Assembly (NCBI GenBank): GCA_018902385.1
Contig: JABSSW010000041.1
Span: 124,001 to 188,000, forward strand
DNA: 64,000 nt
DNA from: Physcia stellaris
Lineage: Eukaryota; Ascomycota; Lecanoromycetes; Caliciales; Physciaceae
Direction: 5' to 3'
Shown here: positions 11,121-22,245 of the stretch, in pieces
Numbering within the stretch: position 1 is the first letter of the stretch
How the letters are laid out: every line of letters starts with the position of its first letter
Program-made: the position numbers and the translations under genes
The notes under the pieces: model-generated
What the model saw: only the letters and a program-made list of their open reading frames with translations
Told to the model about the DNA's origin: nothing
Database searches by the model: none

Positions 11121-12056
11121 CCTTAGCGATCTATTCGTATCTTTGGGAGGGTGAAAGAAGTTTGATGGAAACACGGAGAATTTTTGAAAGCCATGTATGC
11201 TGCATGCAAAACGGTTAGGATTGCCGCTGGCCGTATGTTACACGACATTTCTGACAATCTGGCCAGAACGTTTGTTACACAACATATCTTGCAATCTGGC
11301 AAGAGCAGGCGATTGAAGATCAGCATCACTCGAGAGTGCTGTATTCCCACATCGTCGGTCAGACAGATGACTGTTTGACTCAAGCATGAACGTATACTTT
11401 GAAGCGTTTGAACCTGTGAGATGTCATGCAAAGAAGAGATACTACTATATTAGCTTCACAGGAATTTCGAACTGAGAAAGAAATTTAGAAGAACTCTGGA
11501 TTTCGAATTGTGCCAAGATTCTGGATCCAATGGTGCATGAATAGCTGCGTCACCCACCATGCGTCCGTATTTCGTTTGTTGGTATACGTGCTACAGCCTA
11601 CGAGGCTGGCCAATGCACCCCCCGGCGGATGACCCCCGCCGAATATGAACAGCACATCCTGCAGGCTTCATGGAGGGGCGGAGGGGGAGCTTGGTGGCCA
11701 GAAGTCATTAGGATATCGGTCTGACCCCGATCATTTCACGGCTTACACATTTCGGACTCCACTGCAGAGCCTCCATCCCCCCCTTATCTCAGCCTTCACG
11801 AGTCTTATTGCGTGATCAAGCACTCGGACACGCGCTGACATGTGCCAAAATAACGTGTCTATGAACCAGAGCACGACCAACAGCTCAAGCACGAGTGGCG
11901 GGGGGATGGATGTGGTCGTCGGTGAAGATAAGTAATCGAAAGCCGAAACCGAAAGCGACGACGAGGGATGTGTCCTGCGGAACCCTTTTCCGCTCCGACC
12001 CTCATCACCATCAATTCTGCAACATATATCAAGTGAAAATCATGCGCACATCAGGT
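11121..12056. other. Intergenic region between membrane gene and hAT relic
   Basis: Balanced composition with only short ORFs. A GC-rich patch at 11616-11645 contains CCCCCCGGCGG and CCCCCGCCG. This stretch probably holds the promoter of the minus-strand gene to the left. No convincing gene seen. Confidence 0.5.
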
Positions 12057-12084
12057 GCATCAATGCAATGTTCGCAAATGTGCA
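12057..12084 (+). repeat. Left terminal inverted repeat of hAT relic
   Basis: GCATCAATGCAATGTTCGCA followed by AATGTGCA; pairs with 15025-15052. The next ~100 bases contain several TGCATTAGTGCA and ATTGCATTGCA-type words, which look like subterminal repeats. Confidence 0.7.
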
Positions 12085-15024
12085 TTAGTGCAGTTTTTGA
12101 TTCAGAATTGCATTGCACTAAATCATTTTTGTAAAAAACTATTAATGTTTATCTAGAAATTGCATTGCATTAGTGCACATCGATAAAATGTATAATTTTT
12201 TTGATGTTTTGTTTGATATGCATGCATTCTAGTAATTTTTTTTTTTTCGTCGTTTTCGTCGTTTTCATTTGTTTCAACAATTGTTTTTCGAATTTTTTCG
12301 TCATGATTGCGTTGATTGAATTCTCGATGAAAATTTTTGTTCGAAATCAAAATTTGCAACATTTCAACGCCTCGATAAATCGAGACTTGAATTTAGTTCT
12401 TTCATCGATGATCGTATGCTTGATTTCTGAAAACACACGTTCGAATTTTGCGAACATACTAAAAATCGAAAATACGTTCATGACCATACGTGTGAATCTA
12501 AAAAATCGCTCGCTTTGACTCTTTCAATAAGCGATGATACTCTCTAAATCGCGTATTCTGAACTTTAGTAAATATTGATTCAATTCGTTCATCTCGATTG
12601 TTTTTTTTTGATATTTAATCATTCATTGCATGAACTCAAACATTTTTGTTTTTTCGTTGAATTCAGAAATTGCAATATGTTGAATCGCTGTTGAGAAATT
12701 GTTGTATTTGATTCAAAATTTATTCAACGAGAATTTGATTTCACGAATCACGTCGAGATTTCAATGTTGAGTATAATTTCATTTATGTCGAAAATTCAAT
12801 ACAATGACGACGATATAAATAAATATTCGATCGATAATGATATTTCAATATTTGCGCAATTTCTTGAAATTTGATTCGATAAATAAATTCATAAAAAAAT
12901 CGAATTGATGATTTCGATTTTCAGTTTCGAATTTATGCATCAAAAAATTCAACATAAAAAACATTTTGTTGATCGTGATTTCACGATTTTCGATAAAATT
13001 CGTAACATCGTGAAAATTTTTCAAAAAATCACGCATTTGTGTAAATATTTTTCAATCAAAAATCAACAATTTATCGTTTTTCAATTCGAATTTTTCGTTA
13101 ACGAAAACGTTGATAATCGATTTTATTTTTTTGAATGTTCAATCAATCATATCGTATCATGAATTTCATTTTGTAAATTGATTTCGTTTGAACATTACAT
13201 TATCAAATTTTTTTTCAAATTTTAGAAATCGTTGTACGCGTTGCGAAGAATATAAAATGTACGTATTGATATTGTGAAATTTGTTTTGAAATTCAAATTT
13301 TCGATATTTTTGCAAATTATCGTTCAACTTTTTAGCAAAAAATGTATTAACAACAATGCGATATTTCACGACAAAATGTTTTTCAAACAAATAAATTTGC
13401 ATTGTCAAATTGATTATGTGATTCAAACATCGTAAACGATGTTCAACGAAATCGTAATCAATGTCGTGTTGTTTTCGAAAAGTATCGAATATATGTTTGA
13501 ACATGATATCATTCGAATTCAAATTATTTTTTACGAAATAATTCAAATTGTTTCGTATTTCGTATTCGTCGAAAATTTGAAACACGATGTGATTCATATT
13601 TTCATCAAAATGTTGTTTTTTGATTTTTTCAACGCGAAAAATAAAATTTGTTGTTGCATATTTTCGATAAAATGAACAACAACGATCAACATGTTTAAAT
13701 GATTCGAAAAAATTCAAACGTCACACGTTATATGAATATTTGACACGAAATTTCGAAACACATGACGTATTCGAATTTGATTTTTTTGAAAAATTCAAAT
13801 ATTCGTGTTTTGATGATATTATTAATATAAAAAAACATAACGTTGATCGAAACATTGAAATAATGAATAAAAAAACGAAAATTTTCGTTGACGATTTGAT
13901 CGAATGTGATATTTACGACAATGATTCATCGAACGTACAAATATTCAAGCATTTTTTTGTCGATTAAATGAATTTGAAATTTTTGTAATTGACGATTTTT
14001 TCGTTGTTCGTTCAATTCGAGTTGACGATTGAATGTTGTTTCGATGTTGATCGCATAAAATTGATTTTTCTTTTCAATTTTGTTCGCAATGATTATTTCA
14101 TGATTTTTTTTCAAATAATTAATCGTAAATCGATGTTCTGAATTTCATTTGTAAATTCGAAAACAAAAATTGCATTTATGAAGTTTCGCGTCTGTAATAA
14201 AATCATTGATAATATGAATGTAATTGTGAATTTTTGTTGTAAAACGTTTGTTGTTTGTTGCAATAAAAAAAAATCGAAAAATTGTTGTATTGAATTTCTG
14301 AAAAAATTTTGTAATGATTGAAATTTCTAAAACAAACTCGATTTTTGTTTTTGAATTTTTCACGTCAAAATCGTTTCATGAATTAGAATCGCTCAAATTT
14401 GACGCACGAAATATTTGAATATTGATAATTTTTTGACGTTTTGTTTTAGAAAATTGCGATACAGATTTTTGATTGAATTTGAATTGAATCGAAATTTTTT
14501 GACGAAAAACGTATTCAAATTCAATTGATTTTTTATTTTGAATTTCACGCGTGTGTTTATCAACAAAATTCTCGAAAACATTTGAAATTTTGCGAAAATA
14601 AATCGTAATATTGTTCGATGCAATTTGTTGATCAAAATCGAAACTCATAATGACGTCGCATTGAAATAAATGAATGAAACAAATGCAAAATGTAAAAAAA
14701 ATTTGATTTTTGCGAAAATGAACGATTTCGACATTGCGAATTTTGTTCGATTTCACGCATTAATTCGTTTTTAAATTCAAATTATTTTCACATGATTTGT
14801 TTTTAACGAATTTCAAAATTCATTCGAGTGACAAAAACTCAACATCATTAACAAATCTCGATAAAATATTTTTCTCGACGTATTTTTCGATTTTTTTGTA
14901 ATTACATATTTGCATTAATGCAATTCACTTCAGAATTGCATTGCACATGTGCATAATTTTCGAAAATTGCATTGCATAATTTGCAAAAATTTCATTAATG
15001 CACATTGTGCACTAATAATGCACG

Positions 15025-15052
15025 TGCACATTTGCGATCATTGCATCAATGC
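15025..15052 (-). repeat. Right terminal inverted repeat of hAT relic
   Basis: Reverse complement reads GCATTGATGCAATGATCGCA followed by AATGTGCA, matching the left end at about 25 of 28 positions. TGCATTAATGCA-like subterminal words continue inward to about 14910. Confidence 0.7.
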
Positions 15053-16220
15053 GACGACTAAATATGCTCGATGATTAATAAACATAATACATACATCAAA
15101 CGAAAAGCGATTAAATATCTTGTATAGAATTTTGAGAAGAAAACGAAATTGATTTCAGAAAAATTGTCTGTACGCATATACGTCTTTGAAGATTTCATTT
15201 TTAACGTTCTTGACATATTGAAAATCTTGATTCAATGTCGAAAATACGTGATAAAAAGTTCGCGATCGAAAAACACATCGTCAATCAAATCTCGAATTTT
15301 CGAATTTTCGAATTTATCATTGTTGTTGAAACGATGTCAAAAGTCGTCGCATTCGATGTAACGTGACAATTATGATTACATCGAGCAATATCGTTTGAAC
15401 AAAAACATCATTAACGTTTAATTAGAGACTATTTGAAGCATTCACAAATTGTTTGTCGAATCTAAAAATGATTGATACAAATTTCGAATATCGCTCAAAT
15501 TGAAAAAGAAGAAACAAGAATCAAAATCAACTTATCAAACGTCGCAAATCAATTATTTCATGATCTGATAATAAGTGATGTTTATTTTTAGAATTCATTG
15601 AAAGATTTATTGTTCGAGCTTCAAACAAATGACATTAATCAACAATAAGAAACAAGATTTTGAAAAAAAAATAACTAGACAAATCTGACGAGAATCGTGT
15701 TCGTAATTGACGTATCATTGAATCATGAAATCGACGAATAAATCTAAAATCGATATTATCGATTTGTTTGATATTCTTGATTGTCATCATCAGACGACTC
15801 ATCAATCGCATAGTGCTCGAGTTTCAGAAAAGAAGAAAAAACAGAAAAAGTCATAAACAAAACAACAAGACTTTCTATTCAGACATTCAGCGACGAAGAA
15901 ATAGATAGAACGATATAGAGAGAAACAGAAAATAAGATACGACAAATGTTTTTTACTATCTGTAAATCAATCTAAGAGAGAACTATGATAGTGCAGCGTT
16001 TCATCTGCGAGACAATTCTTGTCAACATAAGAAATGTCTGAGGATGTCTTACGATTCACGATGAATTGCACATTTGAAAACCTTCATTATCAGTGTCCTT
16101 GTAGGAGATCAGTTTCTGTTTTGACTGATGTAGTGCAGGGGTCAGATCATCTATCTCATCTCAGTTACGATATCATCGCTGCGACCTGAATGCCTCTTTA
16201 GATAATGCCTCTGGTTCAGT
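15053..16220. other. Intergenic, AT-rich fading to normal
   Basis: AT-rich sequence with A-rich stretches near 15820-15950. The extreme dinucleotide bias of the hAT relic is lost within a few hundred bases. No gene recognised. Confidence 0.5.
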
Positions 16221-17747
16221 TCACCCGTTCGCTGCGTCGTATTCCTCCAGCTTCTTCTGCCAGTCGTCATGGATGGTCAGAGAGTCATAGAATTCTTTGG
16301 CTCTTCCACGATAATTGCTGTTGTAGGCAGCACTGAACGCATCACGAGCATCACCAGCCACAAAACTGTCTGACGACACACTAGGTAGCTTGACCTCCAC
16401 GGAAGACTGACGGCTGAAGTCGGCCAAGTCCTTCAGCATGCATTTCAGTACATGGCTCTCCTCGCTACATTCTGCTCCAGCGTCTGCCTCCTTGGCCATC
16501 TCACTAAATCTTGCTTGTAGCTCGTGGCGGTAAGTGTCGAGGTAAGCTGCCATCATCCCACAGAAGCTCGCAACGTCGGCGAGCTGCTTGCGCATTGCCT
16601 CATTATCACGGAGTGCATTGTTCTTTGCGACTGATGATGGGGCTGCTTCTGCAAGACGGCTTGTGTAATAGGCAATGCGGTCTCGTGGCAGGTTGCTGGG
16701 CTTCTCCAGCGGCTGCTGCGCTGGGGTTACATCGTCGTGCATTCCGGCCGAGAAGGGTTCAGCTCCAAAAGAAACAGGAGATTTGGAGTCAGCGACGCGG
16801 GATTCTCGCATGACATTAGATAACTCCAGCGTCTCCTGCGCTGGATCTGCTTCGTCGTGCGGCCGGCGCCAGAAGGGTACTCGGGGCGAAGATGTGGATT
16901 GATAATGACGCATGAGGTCCGGTGACGGTCTGCCACTAACGACCTCTCCATAGTCGCTCGAAGAACGAAAGACACCTTGATTCTCAGACGACTCCAAACC
17001 AGATAGCTTTCGCTTCAATGAAGGGATTGCCAGGTCGATTGATGGTTTCGAGATGTTAGTGAGTTGTGCACGAGAATTGCCGTCACTCCGACTGGGAGAT
17101 TGAGAACCTAACAGTTCAGCATGGGGAGTTTGTTTGACTTGTTGATCCTGAGATCCGGGGTTGGACGAACGCCTCGTAGGCGCGCGTTTGGGTTTCTGCT
17201 TGACTACCTCTGGTGTTGGGGCTGCAAGGGCAGAGGCGTCACTGATAACCTGTCTTATTTCTTGTTGATACTTTTGGACAAACTCCCGGCTAGTTAGGAC
17301 GCTCGTTATGGCGTGGTCAGCCTCCCGGTCGGAGGCCACGAGCTCAGGCAAACGGTAGCTGGTGCTTGGCAGAACTGCCGGCAGGGTTGAACCGATACCT
17401 TGAAGGACATAAACCGATTTATAGATCATAAACATATGTTTACCATCTTGTGGAACAGTAAATCCTTCTCCTTTGTTGCGTCTAGTTTTGCGGATATCCC
17501 CATGGGCTGCCGTAAAGGTAGCTGCCCAATTACGAGACCGTTGACTCACAGTGATTCCGGAAAGAAGGACGAGAGCGATCAAGGTATCTGATAGGTCAGT
17601 CCAGCACAGCGGCCATGTCTCTGGTCGTTCACTATCGATGGCGGAGTCATGCCATGCTAAGGTAGGATGATGGGTATGATCTAGCGCCCATTCCTGTGGT
17701 ACAGGTTTGCCTGGGACCAGATATTGACCTCCCGCGATTGTGAGCAA
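16221..17747 (-). CDS. Low-complexity protein with C-terminal helical region (5' end unresolved)
   Basis: A 508-codon minus-strand frame without stops. It has no ATG in its first ~100 codons, so at least one upstream exon is missing; 17747 is only the left limit of the open frame in that exon. A TATATAAA box on the minus strand at 18088-18095 and an ATG at 18018 that opens a 27-codon frame (MTSIITSLIDDSNRD) suggest where the gene begins, but I could not find a frame-consistent splice path. Residues ~180-330 are rich in Ser, Pro, Gln and Arg. Two similar segments, PFWRRPHDEADPAQETLE and PFSAGMHDDVTPAQQPLE, form an internal repeat of ~50 residues. The C-terminal ~130 residues look helical. Family and function are not recognised. 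Confidence 0.6.
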   Translation of the reverse strand: MLTIAGGQYLVPGKPVPQEWALDHTHHPTLAWHDSAIDSERPETWPLCWTDLSDTLIALVLLSGITVSQRSRNWAATFTAAHGDIRKTRRNKGEGFTVPQDGKHMFMIYKSVYVLQGIGSTLPAVLPSTSYRLPELVASDREADHAITSVLTSREFVQKYQQEIRQVISDASALAAPTPEVVKQKPKRAPTRRSSNPGSQDQQVKQTPHAELLGSQSPSRSDGNSRAQLTNISKPSIDLAIPSLKRKLSGLESSENQGVFRSSSDYGEVVSGRPSPDLMRHYQSTSSPRVPFWRRPHDEADPAQETLELSNVMRESRVADSKSPVSFGAEPFSAGMHDDVTPAQQPLEKPSNLPRDRIAYYTSRLAEAAPSSVAKNNALRDNEAMRKQLADVASFCGMMAAYLDTYRHELQARFSEMAKEADAGAECSEESHVLKCMLKDLADFSRQSSVEVKLPSVSSDSFVAGDARDAFSAAYNSNYRGRAKEFYDSLTIHDDWQKKLEEYDAANG

Positions 17748-18674
17748 TAGGTTTTGTCTGTGAAGTCGTCACGGGTTACTGAAGAGCTTGCTGCCGACCT
17801 TAGGTATGAAGTGTGAGAGATGGTTCATGGCTGCGTAAGCATTATATAGTTTATGAAAGGCTGACTGCCGGGATTGTGTGTGAAACGAACGTCGCGGAAG
17901 ACTTGTAGCATTAGCTGTGAGCGGGAAATGATTATACAAGCACTGTAATATAAGCCTCGGGTGAATCATCGAGATCGCGATTGCTGTCGTCAATCAAGGA
18001 TGTAATGATGGAAGTCATGGAAGTAAATGGTGTAGATGGATGATGTGGATGTATGTAGAGGAAGAGGTTGATCGGGAGGGGACGGGGTTTATATAGTTGA
18101 GCAGTTCGCTTCTAGCCGGTTCTAGCGGTTTCTGAAAGGGTGAATCATAATAGTGGAATGGACAGTGACGGATATTTCACGCACGTACGGATAAGATATT
18201 CACGTTCCATACTGTACTCTCTACAACAACCACAGTATCTGCGACCGTACACTAGCTGTACAATCTGCATCACAATCACTGTTTGACAGAACTCGGTTCG
18301 CACTCGATATCTCCACAGTTCAAAGCAAGTGATGGTGATCCTGGCTTGGAAGAACATTAATTTTAGAGCAGTGTTCGAATTGCAATCTGCCACGGCATAT
18401 TTTACATGGGCCTTTTAGGTCCAGCACCAGATTCCCTTGGTTCACGGGCACTCTTTCCCAGGGCGGGTGACCATAAGCCACACCACCTTACTTATTGCTT
18501 CTGTATCATCACACTAGTTCTATCTCATCCTCATTGTCTACGCCCCTACCAATGCATTCTCATTTCTTAGCCCGATCGTCCAGGTCCAATTTTCGCGCAG
18601 CAACAGCGAAAAGAGGTCGATGGAAGAGGCTGGTAACGGTTAGCTTTGGATTTCAAGTCGGATAGAATCTATAC
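17748..18674. promoter_or_regulatory. Probable 5' region of the gene at 16221-17747
   Basis: Contains a minus-strand TATATAAA at 18088-18095 and pyrimidine-rich leader-like sequence. The missing first exon probably lies between 17750 and 18020. The rest (18100-18670) shows nothing recognisable. Confidence 0.4.
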
Positions 18675-19262
18675 TCACGCCAAGATTAATGCGAATGCAT
18701 ATCCTGCTATGAATAGCCCGGGGCAAATCTCGAAGCTGGGATGGCAGAAGAAGTCCGTGCTCTTATATTCTTTCCTCGAAGAGAGTTGGCACCCTGTGAA
18801 GAGCACGAAGTACGACAGAAAATGGCTGGTATGCCAGATTTCGAGGAGGAAGAGGTGAACGAAGAGATCAAGGCCGATGTAGTATGCTGAATAGATCTCG
18901 CAATTGACACGCAAGATCGGCCCCTCGCCGTGCTGCAGAACTACTGGCTTCAAATTATCCTCTCGATTGCAAATTCAAGATCACTAAGACGTAGAAGCTG
19001 CAGAGATGTGACTGGCAAATTCTGCGACCTCGATTTCAGGACTGGGCTTTGTGAACATCCAAAGCCTTCATTCGGGGTTTGTGCCATTATGATCTTGACA
19101 CTTCAAGCATGCCTCTATTTCGCTCAGGGGGATCAAGACGGAGTTTGAATTTGGTCAAGAGACAGATTTTCGAAGTCCACTGGGTATTTTCACGGTATTG
19201 GTTAGATGGGAGAGGTTCGGCTGAGGGAGCTATTGGGAATCTGGCGGCAGCGGCCATTGAGA
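18675..19262 (-). pseudogene. Decayed small membrane-protein gene
   Basis: Two minus-strand pieces look coding but do not join in one frame. The upstream piece opens with MAAAARFPIAPSAEPLPSNQ near 19262 and stops early. The downstream frame (18953-18675) reads YIGLDLFVHLFLLEIWHTSH, then FLSYFVLFTGCQL, and ends with a hydrophobic segment LFIAGYAFALILA, typical of a four-helix fungal membrane protein. Stops and frame changes lie between. I infer a broken gene; an unrecognised intron structure is the alternative. Confidence 0.35.
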
Positions 19263-20285
19263 CATGCTGAAAGTTGAAACCAAGTACTCTACTTTCTCTC
19301 TATCCAAGACCTCCAAAATCAACTTGTTCTAGTCAGCTTGAAGAAGACTACCTTTCTTGACAGACATCGTGGTCCTGCGTGCTAATCCCTTGATAAAGAT
19401 TTTCTACCCTAAAGGCTAATACGCTTAGCTTCGCGACCAAAGCCAGTCAGACCATCATGAGCATTTTAGTAGTCACCTGAACTCTTCCCAAACTCCTTGT
19501 CTGTGAATGCATCACTTCAGTCCCAATATTAAAACAGATCAGCAATGGCTGGGTTAAAGAATTACCATTATCTAACCCTGCATAGCATCAAAACAATGCT
19601 GAATTCTTATGTCACAGACATAGCATTATATCTTTTAAAAAGGATTGCAGTAAGGAGACGAATCTCTGTGAGAGCCAGGATTTTCTCGACGTACTGGCGG
19701 GGCTCTCATCGTGATCTCAGCAAGGAGAGAGACAGGTTAGAGCCATGATATCCTTGTTGTCGAGATCTACCAGCGCTGAAGGATGAGAAAGCTCTGCTAT
19801 GGTTATCAAGTCTGCTTGACCGGTACAGGTTAAGCAACAGAAAGAATTTGGATAATTTGTTCTTCGGAAAGCTGCCTGAAAATTTGAAGGGACTTACTCT
19901 TATGACCTGGGCTGATATTCATCGGTGCTAACCTTTATATTCTAACATTGTAGACTTGCAATTACCCGACATGGAACGTGGAAAAGAGACGATATCTCTT
20001 TCATGTTATAGTCATTTACTTTCTGTGTCAAGAACGGGTATGCGTTTTGTTATGTCAGTGACAATGTATGAAACTTGACATAGCATCATACCAGGCTACA
20101 GAAAACATTTTGGCCCAGTTCATGCGCATCTTTCAGATAGGTTGCTCACAATCTGTACAGAACGTGAAAATGGCCGCTAGTACATACATAGGCGTATATC
20201 ATCTATCAAGTAAGAAGGCATATATAAAACTACCTGCACCTCAGATTCGATTTTCAGATATTCATCATTGAGACGATTACCGTAT
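19263..20285. other. Intergenic, nothing recognised
   Basis: Only short, low-quality ORFs on both strands; convergent with the end of the next gene. No repeats noticed. Confidence 0.5.
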
Positions 20286-22162
20286 TTAATTTGACACCCG
20301 GCAAAGCCTTCCACCATGAGTCTGATCCTCATACCAATTCTCGCTTCCTACAGCAGTAATGGCATAGAACAAGTCATAGGGGTCATACTTTTGCTTGATT
20401 GCTTTCAGAGCCGGATAGTTGGTTCCGTAGAAGACATTCTGGAAATCCGGCTGTTGAAAATCGGCTTCGTTGATGTATGCGCCACCGTTTGGCGTCAACT
20501 TCGCCAGTATTGGTATGAGATCATTTGTCATCAGGTCGGCGTATGCGACGTTACGACTGTCGTTGGTGTAACTATATGGACTGTCCAACAGAGTTAGTCT
20601 TGTTCAAAGGAATCCTATCAAGGTCGCTGCCTACGTGCCAAGAACAGCGTCAAATATAGCTGTCCGCCATTCAGGGTTCACCGAATTGACATTAGAGCCT
20701 GGGATTGATACATTGAGACAAACGCCTGAGATTATAAATCCGGTTCCAGCGCCGAGAATCTGGCGCTCTGCTTGCACCAGTGCCGAAGCGTTTCTATTGA
20801 CAAGCGACCGTGGAATGAGTCGGCCACCAATCTGATAGTCGGAAACATTATACGGAGGATTGTAGTTCTTGTAGCTATCGTAGTATGTTGGAAACTCGCC
20901 AATGTTGAAGGCTATATCCCGAATATTAGAATCATCGAGACGGTAAAAAAGCGAAATCTTTACGTACTGTAATTGATGCTCTCTTGCTTCAGCTTTTTGA
21001 GCGTGGGGTTGAGTAGAATCTGAAGCTTGGCCTTTGGTATGCCAGGGCCTTCCACTGGCATGAGCGCAAAGTAATTCTCGGTCAATAGAAATATTGCGAC
21101 GGCACCGGCGTCAACGATAGATGGAAGGCTTTCTTGGAAGGTCTGTACCACATTCCAGAAGCGGTCCTGTTCAATTCCAATACTTGTGAATGTCAAATTT
21201 GCAGCTGATGTCGTCAAATCAGGGTAGACTTTGACAGTCAGCGAGACAACAGCGCCGTACGTGCCGCCACCACCGCCCGACAACGCCCAGTATAGATCAG
21301 CGTTCTGCGATGGCGATGCTATTAAGTGTTTTCCCTGAGAAGTCACTACCTCCCATTCAAGTGCCTGATCTGCGGCCATTCCGAACTTGGATGACAATGG
21401 GCTGTGACCTCCACCTTGTGTATACCCTCCCGCTATACCAACGGATGGAGAATTACCGCCAACGACGACATGTCCTCGGTTTTGGGCATACTGGTAGGCA
21501 TCAACTGCCTGCACCCCAGCGCCCATTTTCAATGCCTTTCCTGTATAACTAGGCGACATGTAATCAAACATTTTCATCTTCTTCATATGGTGAGTCCATA
21601 TAGCAACAGCACCAGCACCAGTAGCCTTGCCGTTGTAATCATGACCAGTATTCCGTACCGTCATTCGAATGTTGTGAGCTTGAACGAACGCAATCGTCTT
21701 CAGGAAGTCCGTTGCATCGGAGGCGTTGACAGCATAGGAAATGTAATTGCCCAACGTACAGTCGGCCTTTTGCGGAAGGAATGGGTTACAACTGTTATTC
21801 GTGAAATATGGAGCCATGACTGAAGATGATGTAACGAGATGAGTCTCTGGAAAGAACCAGGTAGCCTGTAACTTGGCGCATTTTTGGGCATCAAAAGGAC
21901 CAAAAGAATCATCATGACAGGGACTCGCGATGGGCGTTGTGGCTATAAGTTTACCACCAAGACTCTGGTTAAATGACGTCCATTCCAAGGGTGTCGGCCA
22001 ACACGTATCTCCCGGAAAACATCGGCAGCCCGATGAATTGGCAGGTCTTCCTTGTTTGAAAAACACTGTTTCAAGGTCGTTTGGAAGAGGAGCTAGATTT
22101 GCGTTGGCAGGACTCGTGAGTATCACGGATAGACTAAAGAAAAGCAAAATGAGAAAGAACAT
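20286..22162 (-). CDS. Secreted FAD-linked oxidase, berberine-bridge-enzyme-like
   Basis: Exons 22162-20968, 20911-20635 and 20580-20286 give 588 residues in frame; introns are 56 and 54 bp. The first 21 residues form a signal peptide ending SPANA. The FAD-binding_4 domain follows, with NTGHDYNG at ~171-178 (His174 is the expected 8-alpha-histidyl FAD attachment site) and VGGNSPSVGIAGGYTQGGGH at ~234-253. Most bicovalent family members have Cys where Ser238 sits here, so FAD is probably held by one covalent bond. The C-terminal BBE domain is visible as FYGTNYPALKAIKQKYDPYD. Many Asn-x-Ser/Thr sites agree with secretion. Such enzymes oxidise alcohols, sugars or alkaloid-like substrates with O2; the substrate here is unknown. 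A TATA-like ATATAAAG lies ~80 bp upstream. Confidence 0.9.
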
Positions 22163-22237
22163 GTCTTCTTGCTAAAAGATAGAATTGGGAAAGCGGAGTC
22201 CACAGTCTGCGAGGCTTGGTTGAGAGTGTATTGCGGC

Positions 22238-22245
22238 CTTTATAT
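22238..22245 (-). promoter_or_regulatory. TATA-like box of the FAD oxidase gene
   Basis: The minus strand reads ATATAAAG about 76-83 bp upstream of the ATG at 22162. Position and sequence fit a core promoter; this is inferred. Confidence 0.4.

Larger units (their letters stand above)
12057..15052 (-). mobile_element. Degraded hAT-family DNA transposon (~3.0 kb)
   Basis: The element is bounded by inverted repeats at 12057-12084 and 15025-15052 that differ at about three of 28 positions. Several minus-strand frames carry decayed transposase. The clearest, 13717-13166, reads RLRCLNHIINLTMQIYLF, which matches the hAT transposase pattern R-L-R-C-x-G-H-I-I-N-L with the glycine codon mutated to asparagine. 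Another frame at 13036-12845 begins LKNFHDVT and resembles the next part of hAT transposases. No Gly, Pro or Trp remains in the 183-codon frame. The mutation pattern is the same as in 2191-8850. I found no clear 8-bp target duplication. Confidence 0.7.

Noticed and set aside
2191-15052. Classical CpA-type RIP
   Set aside because: CpA/TpG remain common and TpA is not dominant; the missing words are CC/GG and CT/AG.
12050-15060. 8-bp target-site duplication of the hAT relic
   Set aside because: Bases flanking the two inverted repeats do not match convincingly, so the exact ends stay uncertain.
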